Shown here in pieces: positions 44,948-54,011 of a DNA stretch of 64,000 nt. The position numbers and the translations under genes were made by a program. The stretch is taken from NCBI GenBank assembly GCA_022008415.1, contig JAIRBC010000019.1, positions 1 to 64,000 on the forward strand, written 5' to 3'. Within the stretch, counting starts at the first letter, position 1, and every line of letters starts with the position of its first letter. The DNA comes from Cerina litoralis (GTDB lineage Bacteria > Bacteroidota > Bacteroidia > Flavobacteriales > Flavobacteriaceae). The notes under the pieces are model-generated. The model was not told the DNA's origin, did no database searches, and saw nothing but the letters and a program-made list of their open reading frames with translations.

Positions 44948-46147
44948 TTACGTTGCTTCAAAAAAGCTGATCGAAGATCCGATCCAGGTATCATCGGTTA
45001 GGTAAGAGACATTGATCAACTCCCCCTTGCTCATCCGGGTTAGGTTGATGACGGGTTTTAGCCTGTTTTCCGCTTCGTTCCAGACATAGAGTATGCGCAG
45101 TTCTACCTTTGCGTTTTTCTCGGAATTCGTTTTGATCAGCCAGGCATAATCCACTTTCTGCTGTAGGATGTAGTTCTGCCGATCCTTTATTTTACTAATG
45201 GTGTTTGGTGTAGGATGTAGGTCTATACCCTGTCCCGCAAAAGAAAACAGGGGTTTTAAGACATATTTTTTTAAATCGATATCGGAAGGATAGTCGTTTA
45301 AGTAATAAGACCTGGGTATGTTTTTATGCCTTAAAAGCGGCATTATACATTTAGAGATCATAAAGAACCAGTCTGGATGGGTAACCCATTCCACATCCAC
45401 GTCATCGTTGAGGTTAAAACTGGTTTTTAGGTCTTTGGTGCGGACGATCTCATCAAAGATAACCCGGTTGTAAATTCGTTTAATTGGAATTTTCCGCCCT
45501 TCTTTTTCATAGAACAACTTTCTGCCCTCCTTGAGTATTTTGGTCATGCAGACCACCTCGATCCCCAGCGCTTTTTTGGTGGCCAAAAAATCGATGCGGG
45601 TCTTCTGTTTTTCAGGATAAATTTCCATCAAGATCACATTTTCAGGATCTTCATCGCCGAGTATTACCCTTCTAACTTCTTCCAAATAGCTGGTATCGTC
45701 CAGCCCGCTAAGGAAGTAATGAAAACCTTCCTCGGGCATGTTGGGATAGTTCTTTAAGTACGACTTACCCAAAAAGGGTTGATAGAAAAATAGGGTAGGG
45801 AAGGCTTGTAGTTCGATGAGTCTGGGTGTTATCCCGCCATTTCCATCATCACATAACCCAAAATCGATCGCTAAAAAATGGGGTTTCCCCATGGGAGAGG
45901 GAGATTGCAAATGGGTTGGAATGAATTTCCGTCTAATGTCTGCCAGATCTAGGTGCCATAGTTGGTCTACAATCGCATCACAGGCGTCAAAAACCTCTTT
46001 TTTTAATTCTTTGTCCAAAAATACGGGAGTTTCCGAGATACGAAAGGCAGCTGGTTCGCCAAACTTCTTTTCGAGGTCATTTTTCAGGTTTTCGTAGTAT
46101 TCCTGTTTAAAATTGGCATTGAACGCTTTCCTGATCTTGGGTATCAT
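44948..46147 (-). CDS. ATP-grasp-like protein of a GCS2/amidotransferase cluster
   Basis: 399 residues, no signal. A C-terminal ATP-grasp-like nucleotide site can be seen: KYVLKPLFSFAGQGIDLHP (about 292-310) resembles the KPxxGxGGxGV strand-loop, followed by NYILQQKVDYAW and VELRILYVW as hinge and metal strands. The N-terminal region has LIELQAFPTLFFYQPF. I know no characterised homologue. The start overlaps the stop of the amidotransferase by four bases (ATGA), so the two are made together. It is the last gene of a minus-strand run with a GCS2 ligase and another ATP-grasp enzyme, which suggests it forms an amide or peptide bond. Confidence 0.65.
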   Translation of the reverse strand: MIPKIRKAFNANFKQEYYENLKNDLEKKFGEPAAFRISETPVFLDKELKKEVFDACDAIVDQLWHLDLADIRRKFIPTHLQSPSPMGKPHFLAIDFGLCDDGNGGITPRLIELQAFPTLFFYQPFLGKSYLKNYPNMPEEGFHYFLSGLDDTSYLEEVRRVILGDEDPENVILMEIYPEKQKTRIDFLATKKALGIEVVCMTKILKEGRKLFYEKEGRKIPIKRIYNRVIFDEIVRTKDLKTSFNLNDDVDVEWVTHPDWFFMISKCIMPLLRHKNIPRSYYLNDYPSDIDLKKYVLKPLFSFAGQGIDLHPTPNTISKIKDRQNYILQQKVDYAWLIKTNSEKNAKVELRILYVWNEAENRLKPVINLTRMSKGELINVSYLTDDTWIGSSISFFEAT

Positions 46148-46980
46148 GCGGAGACAAGTTTGTAATTGTCAATAGCTTCGGCGGCCTGCTGCAAAAAGCG
46201 GGGGATTATGGTGAGGTTGGTTTTCATAATCTTATTGTCGTCTACCAATTGCTCCAACATATCCAAATATTTGCGCTTGCCATATTTTTTGATGATCTGT
46301 TCCCTTTTTTCCTCTTTTTTAAAGTGGCGTAGCATACCCTCCGAATCGGCTTCGGGATGAAATTGTACCCCAAATATTTCCTTGCTGAACCGAATGGCCA
46401 TAACGGCTCTTTCCAAAGGCACATGGGGTCTAATTTTCTCTCTGCAGAGCACCTTGCCATCCATAGTATCCAGCTTCCATTCGGCTGGCCCTACTACCTG
46501 GTAATCTCTCGAATCTACGGCGTAGAACGGATTGTCGAGTCCTTCGAACAGGGTTTCGTGTTCTCCGCTCCTGGTCTTAAAAATGGGCAGAATTCCGAAT
46601 GAGGTCGACCTGCGTTTGGTGACCTTGGCCAAATCCCAATGCAAACAAGCGAGTTGGAAGGAGTGGCAGATGAGAAAAATATGCTTTTTATTGGGCTCGG
46701 AAAGGTTGTGGTACAAGAGGGCATCGAGAAGACCAAAATAGGCCATTTCCCATTCTTCTCCCGAAACCATAGGGGACCCAGGTCCTCCCGAGGAAATATA
46801 AATATCGTAATCTTTGAGGTTGGGGATTTCTCCCTTTACCCTAACATCAAAAATATCGTAGGTGCCCTTCCTTTCGTTTTGGGCCAAAAAATCGCCTGCC
46901 AGCATTTTTAAGCAGCGCATTCCCTCATTGGGATGGCCGGCATTCATATCCAGTAAGGCTATTTTATAGGTGTTTTGCAT
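46144..46980 (-). CDS. GMP-synthase-like class I glutamine amidotransferase
   Basis: 278 residues from the ATG at 46980 (MQNTYKIALLD); a longer frame to 47031 has no family similarity. The catalytic triad is visible: Cys105 in LICHSFQLAC, His208 and Glu210 in GVQFHPEAD. YISSGGPGSP is the oxyanion-strand motif. It should split glutamine, or a gamma-glutamyl compound, to release ammonia or free the amine. No synthase domain is attached, so a partner ligase is likely, and the ATP-grasp gene that overlaps it by four bases is the obvious one. Confidence 0.85.
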   Translation of the reverse strand: MQNTYKIALLDMNAGHPNEGMRCLKMLAGDFLAQNERKGTYDIFDVRVKGEIPNLKDYDIYISSGGPGSPMVSGEEWEMAYFGLLDALLYHNLSEPNKKHIFLICHSFQLACLHWDLAKVTKRRSTSFGILPIFKTRSGEHETLFEGLDNPFYAVDSRDYQVVGPAEWKLDTMDGKVLCREKIRPHVPLERAVMAIRFSKEIFGVQFHPEADSEGMLRHFKKEEKREQIIKKYGKRKYLDMLEQLVDDNKIMKTNLTIIPRFLQQAAEAIDNYKLVSA

Positions 46981-47064
46981 TATTTCTAAATTACGGTAAA
47001 CAGTTAGCTCTCTGCTACCCAAGGGTAACATACTAAATCGTTAGCCGACCGCAAATGTATGAAA

Positions 47065-48162
47065 CTAAAGTCCCTTTGTAGTTTGGCCGACGACATATTT
47101 TACCACTTCTTTAAAATCACGGGTATCTTCATATAGCTTCAATTGTCTGTCCGCACCGGAACCCTGTTCCAGAATTTGATACACGTAATTGACCTCCGTA
47201 CGGCATCCGAGGTCATCTACCACGTCATCAATAAATTCTAACAATTCTTGTACCAAAAGGGCAAAGGGAACCTCTTCCTCCTTCCCAAAATCTATGAGTT
47301 TGGCCTCAACTCCCCATCGCGCCGCCCGCCATTTATTCTCATTGATCAGGATACGGCGGTAGGACCTAAAGCTTTGGTTCTTGCGGTGCAGTTTGCTCAG
47401 TTTGGCTATTATACACTGCATTAGTGCCGCAACGCAGACCACCTCGTCAACGGTCATCATCATGTCGCAAATCCTAAATTCTACCGTGGGATAAAAAGGG
47501 TGCAATCGTATGTCCCACCATATCTTCTTACCGTTGTCAATGCAGTTGGTTTTTACGAGTACTTCGATAAATTTATCGTATTCCGCCACACTGGCGAAAT
47601 AGGGAGGGATACCCGTTCTTGGAAACTTGTCGAATATTTTGGATCGAAACGATTTAAACCCGGTCTCACGGCCTTCCCAAAAGGGCGAATTGGTAGACAG
47701 TGCGTACAAATGGGGCAGAAAATAGCGGGCCACGTTCATGACCTGCAATCCTTCCTCCCTATTGGGAATGCCCACGTGTACGTGCATACCAAAAATAAGG
47801 TTGGATCGGGCAACATCTTTCATCTCCGCGATCAATACATCATAACGGGGATTGGGCGTTATCAATTGTTCGCTCCATTGCGAAAATGGATGGGTGCCCG
47901 AAGCGGCGACCAAAAGGCCTTCCTTTGCCGCAAGGTCTACCACCTGCTGGCGTAGGTACGAAACCTCGTCGCGGGCTTCTTGGATGTTCTCGCAGACATT
48001 GGTGCCCATTTCCACGACCGATTGGTGCATTTCTTCCTTGATTCGCTCTTTTAACAATACCTTTCCCCCGTCAATGATTTTTGACATGTGCGAGCGCAAT
48101 GTCAGCGTATCATGATCCAATATCTGAAATTCCTCTTCTATTCCCAATGTAAATTTGTGCAT
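47065..48162 (-). CDS. GCS2-family carboxylate-amine ligase (YbdK type)
   Basis: 365 residues with the glutamate-cysteine ligase 2 fold: FTLGIEEEFQILD at the N-terminus (metal-binding acids), GTNVCENIQEARDEV, ASGTHPFSQW, GMHVHVGIPNREEG, and VEFRICDMMMTVDEVV. These enzymes activate a carboxylate with ATP and join it to an amine; true gamma-glutamylcysteine activity is often weak. It sits 84 bases upstream of the amidotransferase start. The combination with two ATP-grasp proteins suggests stepwise amide formation. Confidence 0.9.
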   Translation of the reverse strand: MHKFTLGIEEEFQILDHDTLTLRSHMSKIIDGGKVLLKERIKEEMHQSVVEMGTNVCENIQEARDEVSYLRQQVVDLAAKEGLLVAASGTHPFSQWSEQLITPNPRYDVLIAEMKDVARSNLIFGMHVHVGIPNREEGLQVMNVARYFLPHLYALSTNSPFWEGRETGFKSFRSKIFDKFPRTGIPPYFASVAEYDKFIEVLVKTNCIDNGKKIWWDIRLHPFYPTVEFRICDMMMTVDEVVCVAALMQCIIAKLSKLHRKNQSFRSYRRILINENKWRAARWGVEAKLIDFGKEEEVPFALLVQELLEFIDDVVDDLGCRTEVNYVYQILEQGSGADRQLKLYEDTRDFKEVVKYVVGQTTKGL

Positions 48163-48288
48163 CTCGGTGTCTTTGAATTAAAAAAGGGTTTGGTTTCCCC
48201 CCGTCTTGGGGAAATGGAAAGCAGCATTCTTCTACGAAGTAAAATCATAAAATCAACGGTTTAATGTCCCAAATCTAACGTTTCACGT

Positions 48289-49527
48289 CTATTTAGTCTT
48301 CTTGGGCGAATTTTTGGTGCCGCTTACCGCTTTGGAGACCGATTTTTTACCAGGGACGACTTTTTTGGTCGGTCCTGTTTTAGGTTTAGCCGATACCTTT
48401 TTCGCAGGGGTAGCCTTTGCTTTCACCGTGGCGGTTTTTGTCGCCGCTTTTTTAACGGTAGTCCGTGTCTTGGAATCTGTTGACTTAGCCTTTGTAGCTA
48501 TTGGTTTTTTAACCATGGCCTTCTTGGCCTGTACAGCGGTCTTTAAATTGACCTCCTCCGATTTTGGTTTTGAGGGGCTCACGGCCGACCGTACAAAGGT
48601 ACCCCACGAACTATTGTGTTGATTTGTTGTGTGGGAAAGTGCTTTTTCAATCGCGAATTTGGAAGCGTGCTCCACGATCCAATCAAAATTAACCTGGCCC
48701 ACGGAATGAACATCGGCATCCGGGGCAGGGTTGCAAAAATCGATGGCGTAAGGAATCCCGTTGCGCACGGCAAATTCTACGGTATTAAAATCGTAGCCCA
48801 AAGCCTGGTTTAGTTTTATGGTGTAGTCATGGATGGTCTTCATCAATTTTATTTGTTCGTCCCCGGTGGTTTTGGGGCTGGTATTGTAGCGGTCGTGAAA
48901 CTCGTTCCGGGGTTCATAGGGCATAATATGCACGTATTTTTGTCCGAGGCAATACACCCGGTAATAGTCGTCAAAAACTATTTCCTCCTGGAGCATCATG
49001 ACCAATTGTCCCGTTTCCTTGTGTTTTTCGAAGAGGTCATCTGCATTATCTACCCGATATACACTTTTCCAACCCCCTCCGGAATGGGGTTTCATATAGG
49101 CCGGAAAACCGATATAATTAAAAATATATTCCCAATCCAATGGATCCTCCAGATTGCGGAAAGACTTTGCAGTCGTATCGTCGGGTCGATGGTTGGACGG
49201 CAACAATACGGTCTTAGGTACTGGGATCCCCAATTTTACGGAAAGACAGTTGTTAAAGAATTTCTCGTCGGCACTCCACCAGAACGGATTGTTGATTACC
49301 GCCGTGCCCATCAGGGCGGCGTTTTTAAGATAGGCCCTGTAAAAAGGTACTTCTTGGGAAATGCGGTCTATGATTACATCGTAACCATAGTCTATACCTT
49401 GCTGTACTTTGTCTATCTTAACGGGTTCGGCAACTACTTTGTCTCCGCCCATCGCATTTACCTTATCTATGAATGCCCAAGGGAAGGTGTCTTCCATGCC
49501 GAATAATATACCTACTTTTTTTGCCAT
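48289..49527 (-). CDS. ATP-grasp ligase with a histone-H1-like lysine-rich tail
   Basis: 412 residues in two parts. Residues 1-315 are a RimK/D-Ala-ligase-like ATP-grasp fold: GFPAYMKPHSGGGWKSVYRV (about 140-159, nucleotide lysine and glycine loop), MMLQEEIVFDDYYRVYCLG, and FNTVEFAVRNGIPYAIDFCNPAPD (metal-binding acids and Asn). Residues 331-412 are almost only Lys, Ala, Thr, Ser, Val and Pro (AKKAMVKKP, VKKAATKTA, PAKKVSAKPK), as in bacterial histone-H1-like or AlgP tails, and should be unfolded and strongly positive. Such a tail is not part of ATP-grasp enzymes I know. It could hold the enzyme on nucleic acid or an acidic polymer, or be a substrate. Confidence 0.8.
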   Translation of the reverse strand: MAKKVGILFGMEDTFPWAFIDKVNAMGGDKVVAEPVKIDKVQQGIDYGYDVIIDRISQEVPFYRAYLKNAALMGTAVINNPFWWSADEKFFNNCLSVKLGIPVPKTVLLPSNHRPDDTTAKSFRNLEDPLDWEYIFNYIGFPAYMKPHSGGGWKSVYRVDNADDLFEKHKETGQLVMMLQEEIVFDDYYRVYCLGQKYVHIMPYEPRNEFHDRYNTSPKTTGDEQIKLMKTIHDYTIKLNQALGYDFNTVEFAVRNGIPYAIDFCNPAPDADVHSVGQVNFDWIVEHASKFAIEKALSHTTNQHNSSWGTFVRSAVSPSKPKSEEVNLKTAVQAKKAMVKKPIATKAKSTDSKTRTTVKKAATKTATVKAKATPAKKVSAKPKTGPTKKVVPGKKSVSKAVSGTKNSPKKTK

Positions 49528-49668
49528 GAGTTTTTGTTTTATGTTATGTTTTTTAATTGTTCAATGTTGCTTGTCGGCAGGTATGGACCGTTGTTCAAAT
49601 AAAGAGGAACAAGGTCCAAATGGGATAAACTATTTTAACCCTTAAACATGCTGATCCTTTAAAAAAGC

Positions 49669-50379
49669 TTAAAAATAAATCCCTACGTATTCTGGAAAAA
49701 CCATTTTCCAGAGCGGCCAGTCATGATCTATCCATTGTTTTTCGTCGTACCAAAATGGAATTCCCTTATCACTTAGAATAGCTGCCATCCGTTCGTTTTG
49801 CGGCTTGCAGATATCCCAATTCGAGGTGCCTAGAACTATTTTCATGTGATGAAATTTCCAAGCTTCCTCGTTCTGCATAAACTCATCGGGACAATTAAAG
49901 TATATACGCATGTCATCGGAAAGTGGGGCCATATTGCGAATGCTGAACGTCCCGCTCATCGAAATTAAATGAGATACCAAGTCTGGAAACCGAAATGCCG
50001 TATTGGCCGCATGGAAACCGCCAAAACTTACACCTGCAGTAGCTACGCGGTGGGTATTGCATTCCTTTTGGATAAACGGAATCATTTCGTTTTTCAAAAA
50101 TTCCATGTACAGCTCGTAGTTGTGGATCTTAGTTTCCGAATTCATGGAATCGTCATAAAAGGAGAGCATGTCAATGGTCTCCACATTATAGAGCTTAACA
50201 CGGCCTTCTTCTACAAAGGGCATCACGGACGCATTGAGACCAAAATCGGAATTTTGGGTAAATTGCCCCCCGGAGGAGGGAAACATTAGAATAGGATGCC
50301 CCCAATGCCCCGTGATTTCGACGTTGATATCTCTACTAAGTGTATTGGAATAGAATTGTATATATTGTATGTTGGCCAT
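49669..50379 (-). CDS. alpha/beta-hydrolase esterase of the cluster
   Basis: 236 residues, no signal peptide. The esterase-D-like fold has the nucleophile Ser118 in GVSFGG, the oxyanion region MFPSSGGQF, and a C-terminal DHDWPLW holding the likely His. It should cut an ester or thioester, or act as an acyl transferase. It is the first gene of the minus-strand run (141 bases before the ATP-grasp gene) and lies back to back with a second, unrelated-looking esterase on the plus strand. Confidence 0.82.
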   Translation of the reverse strand: MANIQYIQFYSNTLSRDINVEITGHWGHPILMFPSSGGQFTQNSDFGLNASVMPFVEEGRVKLYNVETIDMLSFYDDSMNSETKIHNYELYMEFLKNEMIPFIQKECNTHRVATAGVSFGGFHAANTAFRFPDLVSHLISMSGTFSIRNMAPLSDDMRIYFNCPDEFMQNEEAWKFHHMKIVLGTSNWDICKPQNERMAAILSDKGIPFWYDEKQWIDHDWPLWKMVFPEYVGIYF

Positions 50380-50615
50380 ATTATTAAAGATAGGTCAAAA
50401 TTGATACATTAACAAATAGTGCAACGCGTAATTGGTTAAGGTTACATTGGAGTATGGATTCGCGCTCCACTTTAGACATTTTGGGTTCAATGGGTATCAC
50501 GATAAAAATGTGAGCATTCCCGTTGAGTTTTTGGACAATGTATGGAATTTATTTGGGTCTTCAACATTCAATTTTTTCAGGGAATCGTTATACTTGCATC
50601 CCGTTAAGGAAAAAT

Positions 50616-51437
50616 ATGAGATTTCAAATCGATTTTATTGGTTCTAAAGGCATGGTATTCTCCAAAAACTTGGGCCGGTGGGTCCGGTTCCGTTTTGTAG
50701 CCCCTCCCGAATACCCGAATGCAGAAAGGCTATTCCCCGTCTTGTTGATGAACGATGGCCAGGATTTTACCCCCATGAACTTGGAGACTACACTTTCCAA
50801 TGCCTATGCAACGCGGGGCATCGAACCCTTCGTCTATGTTGGGTTGGAATGCAACGAAGACCGTATCCATGAATACGGTACGGCATCCGTGGCCGATTTT
50901 AAGGGGAGGGGAGGTAAGGCCAAGGATTACTCAAAGTTTGTGATGGAGGAATTTATACCTTTTCTAAGAGAAGAATTCAAGGTCTCAAAAAAGGGAGAGG
51001 ACTGGGTGTATTGCGGAATGTCTTTGGGAGGGCTATCGGCTTTCGATATCGTTTATAACAACCCCGAATCATTTGGCAGGGTAGGTGTTTTCAGCGGTTC
51101 GTTCTGGTGGCGGAAAAAGGCGTACGAAAAAAAAGACCTCGCCGATAGAAGCCGGATTATCTTGGATGTTATAAAAAAGAAGACTTACTCCCCCCATCTA
51201 AAGTTTTGGTTTCAATGTGGTACCGAAGACGAATTTGCCGACCGAAACAACAATGGTGTCATCGATTCTATCGATGATACACTGGACGTGATCAAGGAGT
51301 TAGAGGCTAAGGGGTATTCAAGTCCGGGGGCTATAAAATACGTCGAAATTAAGGGAGGAAAGCATAATTTGCCTACCTGGGGTTTGGTATTTCCAGAATT
51401 TATCGAATGGGCATTTAAAAAATCGGGTCGTTCTTAG
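50616..51437 (+). CDS. enterochelin-esterase-like alpha/beta hydrolase
   Basis: 273 residues from the ATG at 50616, which has AAGGA six bases upstream; the longer frame from 50523 lacks family similarity. The nucleophile is Ser136 in YCGMSLGG, with LMNDGQDF as oxyanion region and KGGKHNLPTW holding the His. A loop DRNNNGVIDSIDD (about residue 220) resembles an EF-hand or dockerin calcium loop. No signal peptide. It diverges from the cluster's first gene with 236 bases between the starts, so both may share a regulatory region. Confidence 0.82.
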   Translation: MRFQIDFIGSKGMVFSKNLGRWVRFRFVAPPEYPNAERLFPVLLMNDGQDFTPMNLETTLSNAYATRGIEPFVYVGLECNEDRIHEYGTASVADFKGRGGKAKDYSKFVMEEFIPFLREEFKVSKKGEDWVYCGMSLGGLSAFDIVYNNPESFGRVGVFSGSFWWRKKAYEKKDLADRSRIILDVIKKKTYSPHLKFWFQCGTEDEFADRNNNGVIDSIDDTLDVIKELEAKGYSSPGAIKYVEIKGGKHNLPTWGLVFPEFIEWAFKKSGRS

Positions 51438-51468
51438 GAAAGCTTTTTTGTCACCAAAACATCAGAAA

Positions 51469-52524
51469 TTATTTTCGCGTCAATCTAACCGCATTTTCCT
51501 TTCCCGAAAGTAAATTGGCAATTACCTTGGTATTTGGAAATTGCTCCAAAATAATTTTCAGGAAAACCGTAATCGGTATGGACATTATCAATCCGGGAAC
51601 TCCCCAAATATAGCCCCATAACATCAGCATTACCAGAACCGTGATGATGTTAATAGAAAACGATTTTCCCATAAAAACGGGCTCTACAATAGATCCAAAT
51701 AAGACTTGGACCCCAGTGATGGTAAGAATAAAAAAGAACAGGGTACTTGTGGGTTCGAGTTCTACCAATGAAAATATTGCCAATAGCACCACAGAAATAA
51801 CGGAGCCGATCATTTGGACAAAATTGATAACAAAGGCAAAAAGGCCCCAGAAAATGGGAAAACTCACCCCGAAAAAATAGCAAGCCAAGCCGATGCCGAT
51901 ACCCGTGAGCAAACTCACCAAAAATTTGACCTTAATAAAGGTGATCAAGTCCTTTTCTATTTTTCTAAAGGTCCTTATAGAAGAGTGCTTCCCTTTGAGC
52001 AGTATTTCATTGAGTACTTTTTGAATGTTGATCGATTCTGCAAGCCATAGAATTACAAAAAACGCGGTCATTAATATCATGGTCACAATATTCCCGACGA
52101 AATCCAAGGTAGTCCCAAAATTTTTAATAAGCGTATCCTCTTGAAAAAAATGTCCGAGCAAATTTCCTTCCGTATTGTAATCTATCCCAAGAAATTCTTC
52201 AATGGATAAAATCAGGGTCCGTGCCTTGGTATCTACCTTTTGCAAAAACTCGGACTTGGTACTTAAAATTTCCTTGCTCGATAGGCGCACCAAACCCCCG
52301 CCAATTTTCAATATTCCCGCAATTACCAAGATCACGATGAGGATACTGATGGGTTTGGACACCCTTTTTTTTTGCAGCCAGCGCATCAGAGGCAGGAACA
52401 ACAAGGTTATAAACATTGAAAAAATCAATGGAATAAAGATAAATGACAATATTTTTAGTAAGTAGAAGACCAACGGAATCACAATGATCAACAAAAGCCT
52501 GTTGGTTGTTTTTAGATCGTTCAT
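51469..52524 (-). CDS. AI-2E family (PerM/YhhT) membrane protein
   Basis: 351 residues with about seven to eight hydrophobic helices in the family pattern: a helical pair at the N-terminus (LLIIVIPLVFYLLKIL, FIPLIFSMFITLLFLPLMRWL), an amphipathic periplasmic region, and the C-terminal GSIVEPVFMGKSFSINIITVLVMLMLWGYIWGVPGLIMSIP signature. Members export small molecules or ions; the name comes from an autoinducer-2 link that does not hold for most of them. It is convergent with the plus-strand esterase. Confidence 0.9.
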   Translation of the reverse strand: MNDLKTTNRLLLIIVIPLVFYLLKILSFIFIPLIFSMFITLLFLPLMRWLQKKRVSKPISILIVILVIAGILKIGGGLVRLSSKEILSTKSEFLQKVDTKARTLILSIEEFLGIDYNTEGNLLGHFFQEDTLIKNFGTTLDFVGNIVTMILMTAFFVILWLAESINIQKVLNEILLKGKHSSIRTFRKIEKDLITFIKVKFLVSLLTGIGIGLACYFFGVSFPIFWGLFAFVINFVQMIGSVISVVLLAIFSLVELEPTSTLFFFILTITGVQVLFGSIVEPVFMGKSFSINIITVLVMLMLWGYIWGVPGLIMSIPITVFLKIILEQFPNTKVIANLLSGKENAVRLTRK

Positions 52525-52662
52525 AACGTTTGTAAATAATATTGGGCGCCTTAAAATGTTTCCCGGAAACCCGAGGATATGTTTAAAGTCTAAGATACGC
52601 CAAAGCTATTGTTTTTTTAAAATAAAAAGTCTTTTATCGGGCTTATTCTATAAATCACTAAA

Positions 52663-53352
52663 ATGTCTATTTTTACGACTGTGGAGCGGATACCCGGAAA
52701 TAGTTTAAAGTACAAATGTGTCATATTCGACTGTGATGGTGTATTGGTAGATAGTGAAGTTTTGGGGAGTCAGGTTTTTGTGGATTTTGCCAATGAATAT
52801 GGAGCCAATATTGATCTGGAGTACGCCATGAAACATTTTAAAGGGAGTTTTCTTTATGCCAGTATGCAACATGTAGAAGGTATAATAGGAAAGCCCTTGC
52901 CCAATGACTTTGAAAACAGGTATAGGCAAAAGACCCGTGAGGTTTTTAAAGAGAAATTACAGCCGGTTGCAGGGGTAAAGGCTGTTTTGCAAAGGTTGGA
53001 TCTTCCTATTTGTACCGCATCCAGTGGTCCCCGGGAAAAAATTGTGAGCAACCTCGCCAACACGGGATTGTCGGAGTTTTTTGGGGATGCCATCTTTAGT
53101 TGTTACGACCTGGGCAAATGGAAGCCAGATCCGGCCATCTTTCTTTTTGCGGCCAAAAGCATGGGTTTTGCCCCGAGCGAATGCGTGGTGATAGAAGATT
53201 CCATTTTCGGGGCACTAGCGGCACAAAGGGGAGGTTTTGATGTTTTTGGATATACCGCGCATGAAAAGAGTCCGGATTTTATAGTAAAATGTACGGCGGT
53301 ATTCGATAATATGGAACAATTGGTGCCTATGATAATGCGAGAGAATGGATGA
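52663..53352 (+). CDS. HAD hydrolase, beta-phosphoglucomutase/phosphatase group
   Basis: 229 residues. HAD motif I is FDCDGVLVDSE (Asp23, Asp25), motif II the Ser in TASSGPREK, and motifs III/IV KPDPAIFLFAAK and VVIEDSIFGALAAQ. A helical cap lies at residues 35-100. Likely substrates are sugar or polyol phosphates. Its last eight bases overlap the SprT-like gene, so they are co-translated. The first 15 residues (MSIFTTVERIPGNS) are not conserved in the family, so a later start is possible. Confidence 0.88.
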   Translation: MSIFTTVERIPGNSLKYKCVIFDCDGVLVDSEVLGSQVFVDFANEYGANIDLEYAMKHFKGSFLYASMQHVEGIIGKPLPNDFENRYRQKTREVFKEKLQPVAGVKAVLQRLDLPICTASSGPREKIVSNLANTGLSEFFGDAIFSCYDLGKWKPDPAIFLFAAKSMGFAPSECVVIEDSIFGALAAQRGGFDVFGYTAHEKSPDFIVKCTAVFDNMEQLVPMIMRENG

Positions 53353-53944
53353 AATCCTTATAAAGTACATCCCGGAAAGGGCTGTAGGTCCTTGTGTGGC
53401 CTTGATCAAGGATAATGGGGTTCATTTAAAAATTGTGAACCAACGGGTTACCCGTCACGGGGACTACCGAAGAATGCCCGACGGGAAACATCAGATTACC
53501 GTAAATGCAACATTGAACAAATATCGGTTTTTGATTACCTTGGTGCATGAAGTCGCTCATCTGGTCGCCTTTGAGAAGTACGGAAAACACATAAAACCAC
53601 ATGGACTGGAATGGAAACGGACGTTCCAATATTTAATGCTGCCCTTTATCCATCCCGCGGTGTTTCCTCCCCAGATTTTGCCGCTTTTGGCACAACATTT
53701 TAAAAATCCAAAAGCGAGCAGTGATACGGATGCCAATTTATCGCTAGCTTTGAAGCAATTTGACCCGCAAACGGACAAAACCTATGTGTACCAATTGCCT
53801 CTTGGGAGTGTTTTTAGGATTCATAATGGAAAACTGTTCAAAATAGGGAACAAAAGGACCAAGAGGTACGAGTGTTTGGAGATTGCCACAGGAAAGATAT
53901 ACCTTTTCCAACCCAATGCAGAAGTAGAGTTGATAAGGGATTAA
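53345..53944 (+). CDS. SprT-like zinc metalloprotease-type protein
   Basis: 199 residues. The zinc motif HEVAH (His68, Glu69, His72) lies in a SprT-like domain (about 25-120), with HGLEWKRTFQYL supplying the usual downstream segment. The family includes bacterial SprT and the eukaryotic Spartan proteases that cut DNA-protein crosslinks; bacterial members are poorly characterised. No signal peptide. It overlaps the HAD gene by eight bases and precedes manC by 67. Confidence 0.85.
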   Translation: MDEILIKYIPERAVGPCVALIKDNGVHLKIVNQRVTRHGDYRRMPDGKHQITVNATLNKYRFLITLVHEVAHLVAFEKYGKHIKPHGLEWKRTFQYLMLPFIHPAVFPPQILPLLAQHFKNPKASSDTDANLSLALKQFDPQTDKTYVYQLPLGSVFRIHNGKLFKIGNKRTKRYECLEIATGKIYLFQPNAEVELIRD

Positions 53945-54011
53945 AAATTGCTTTTAAAGGTTGCTATGAAGCGCCTAAGCAAAACCTAGTTTAATATATT
54001 GAATAAGTAAA

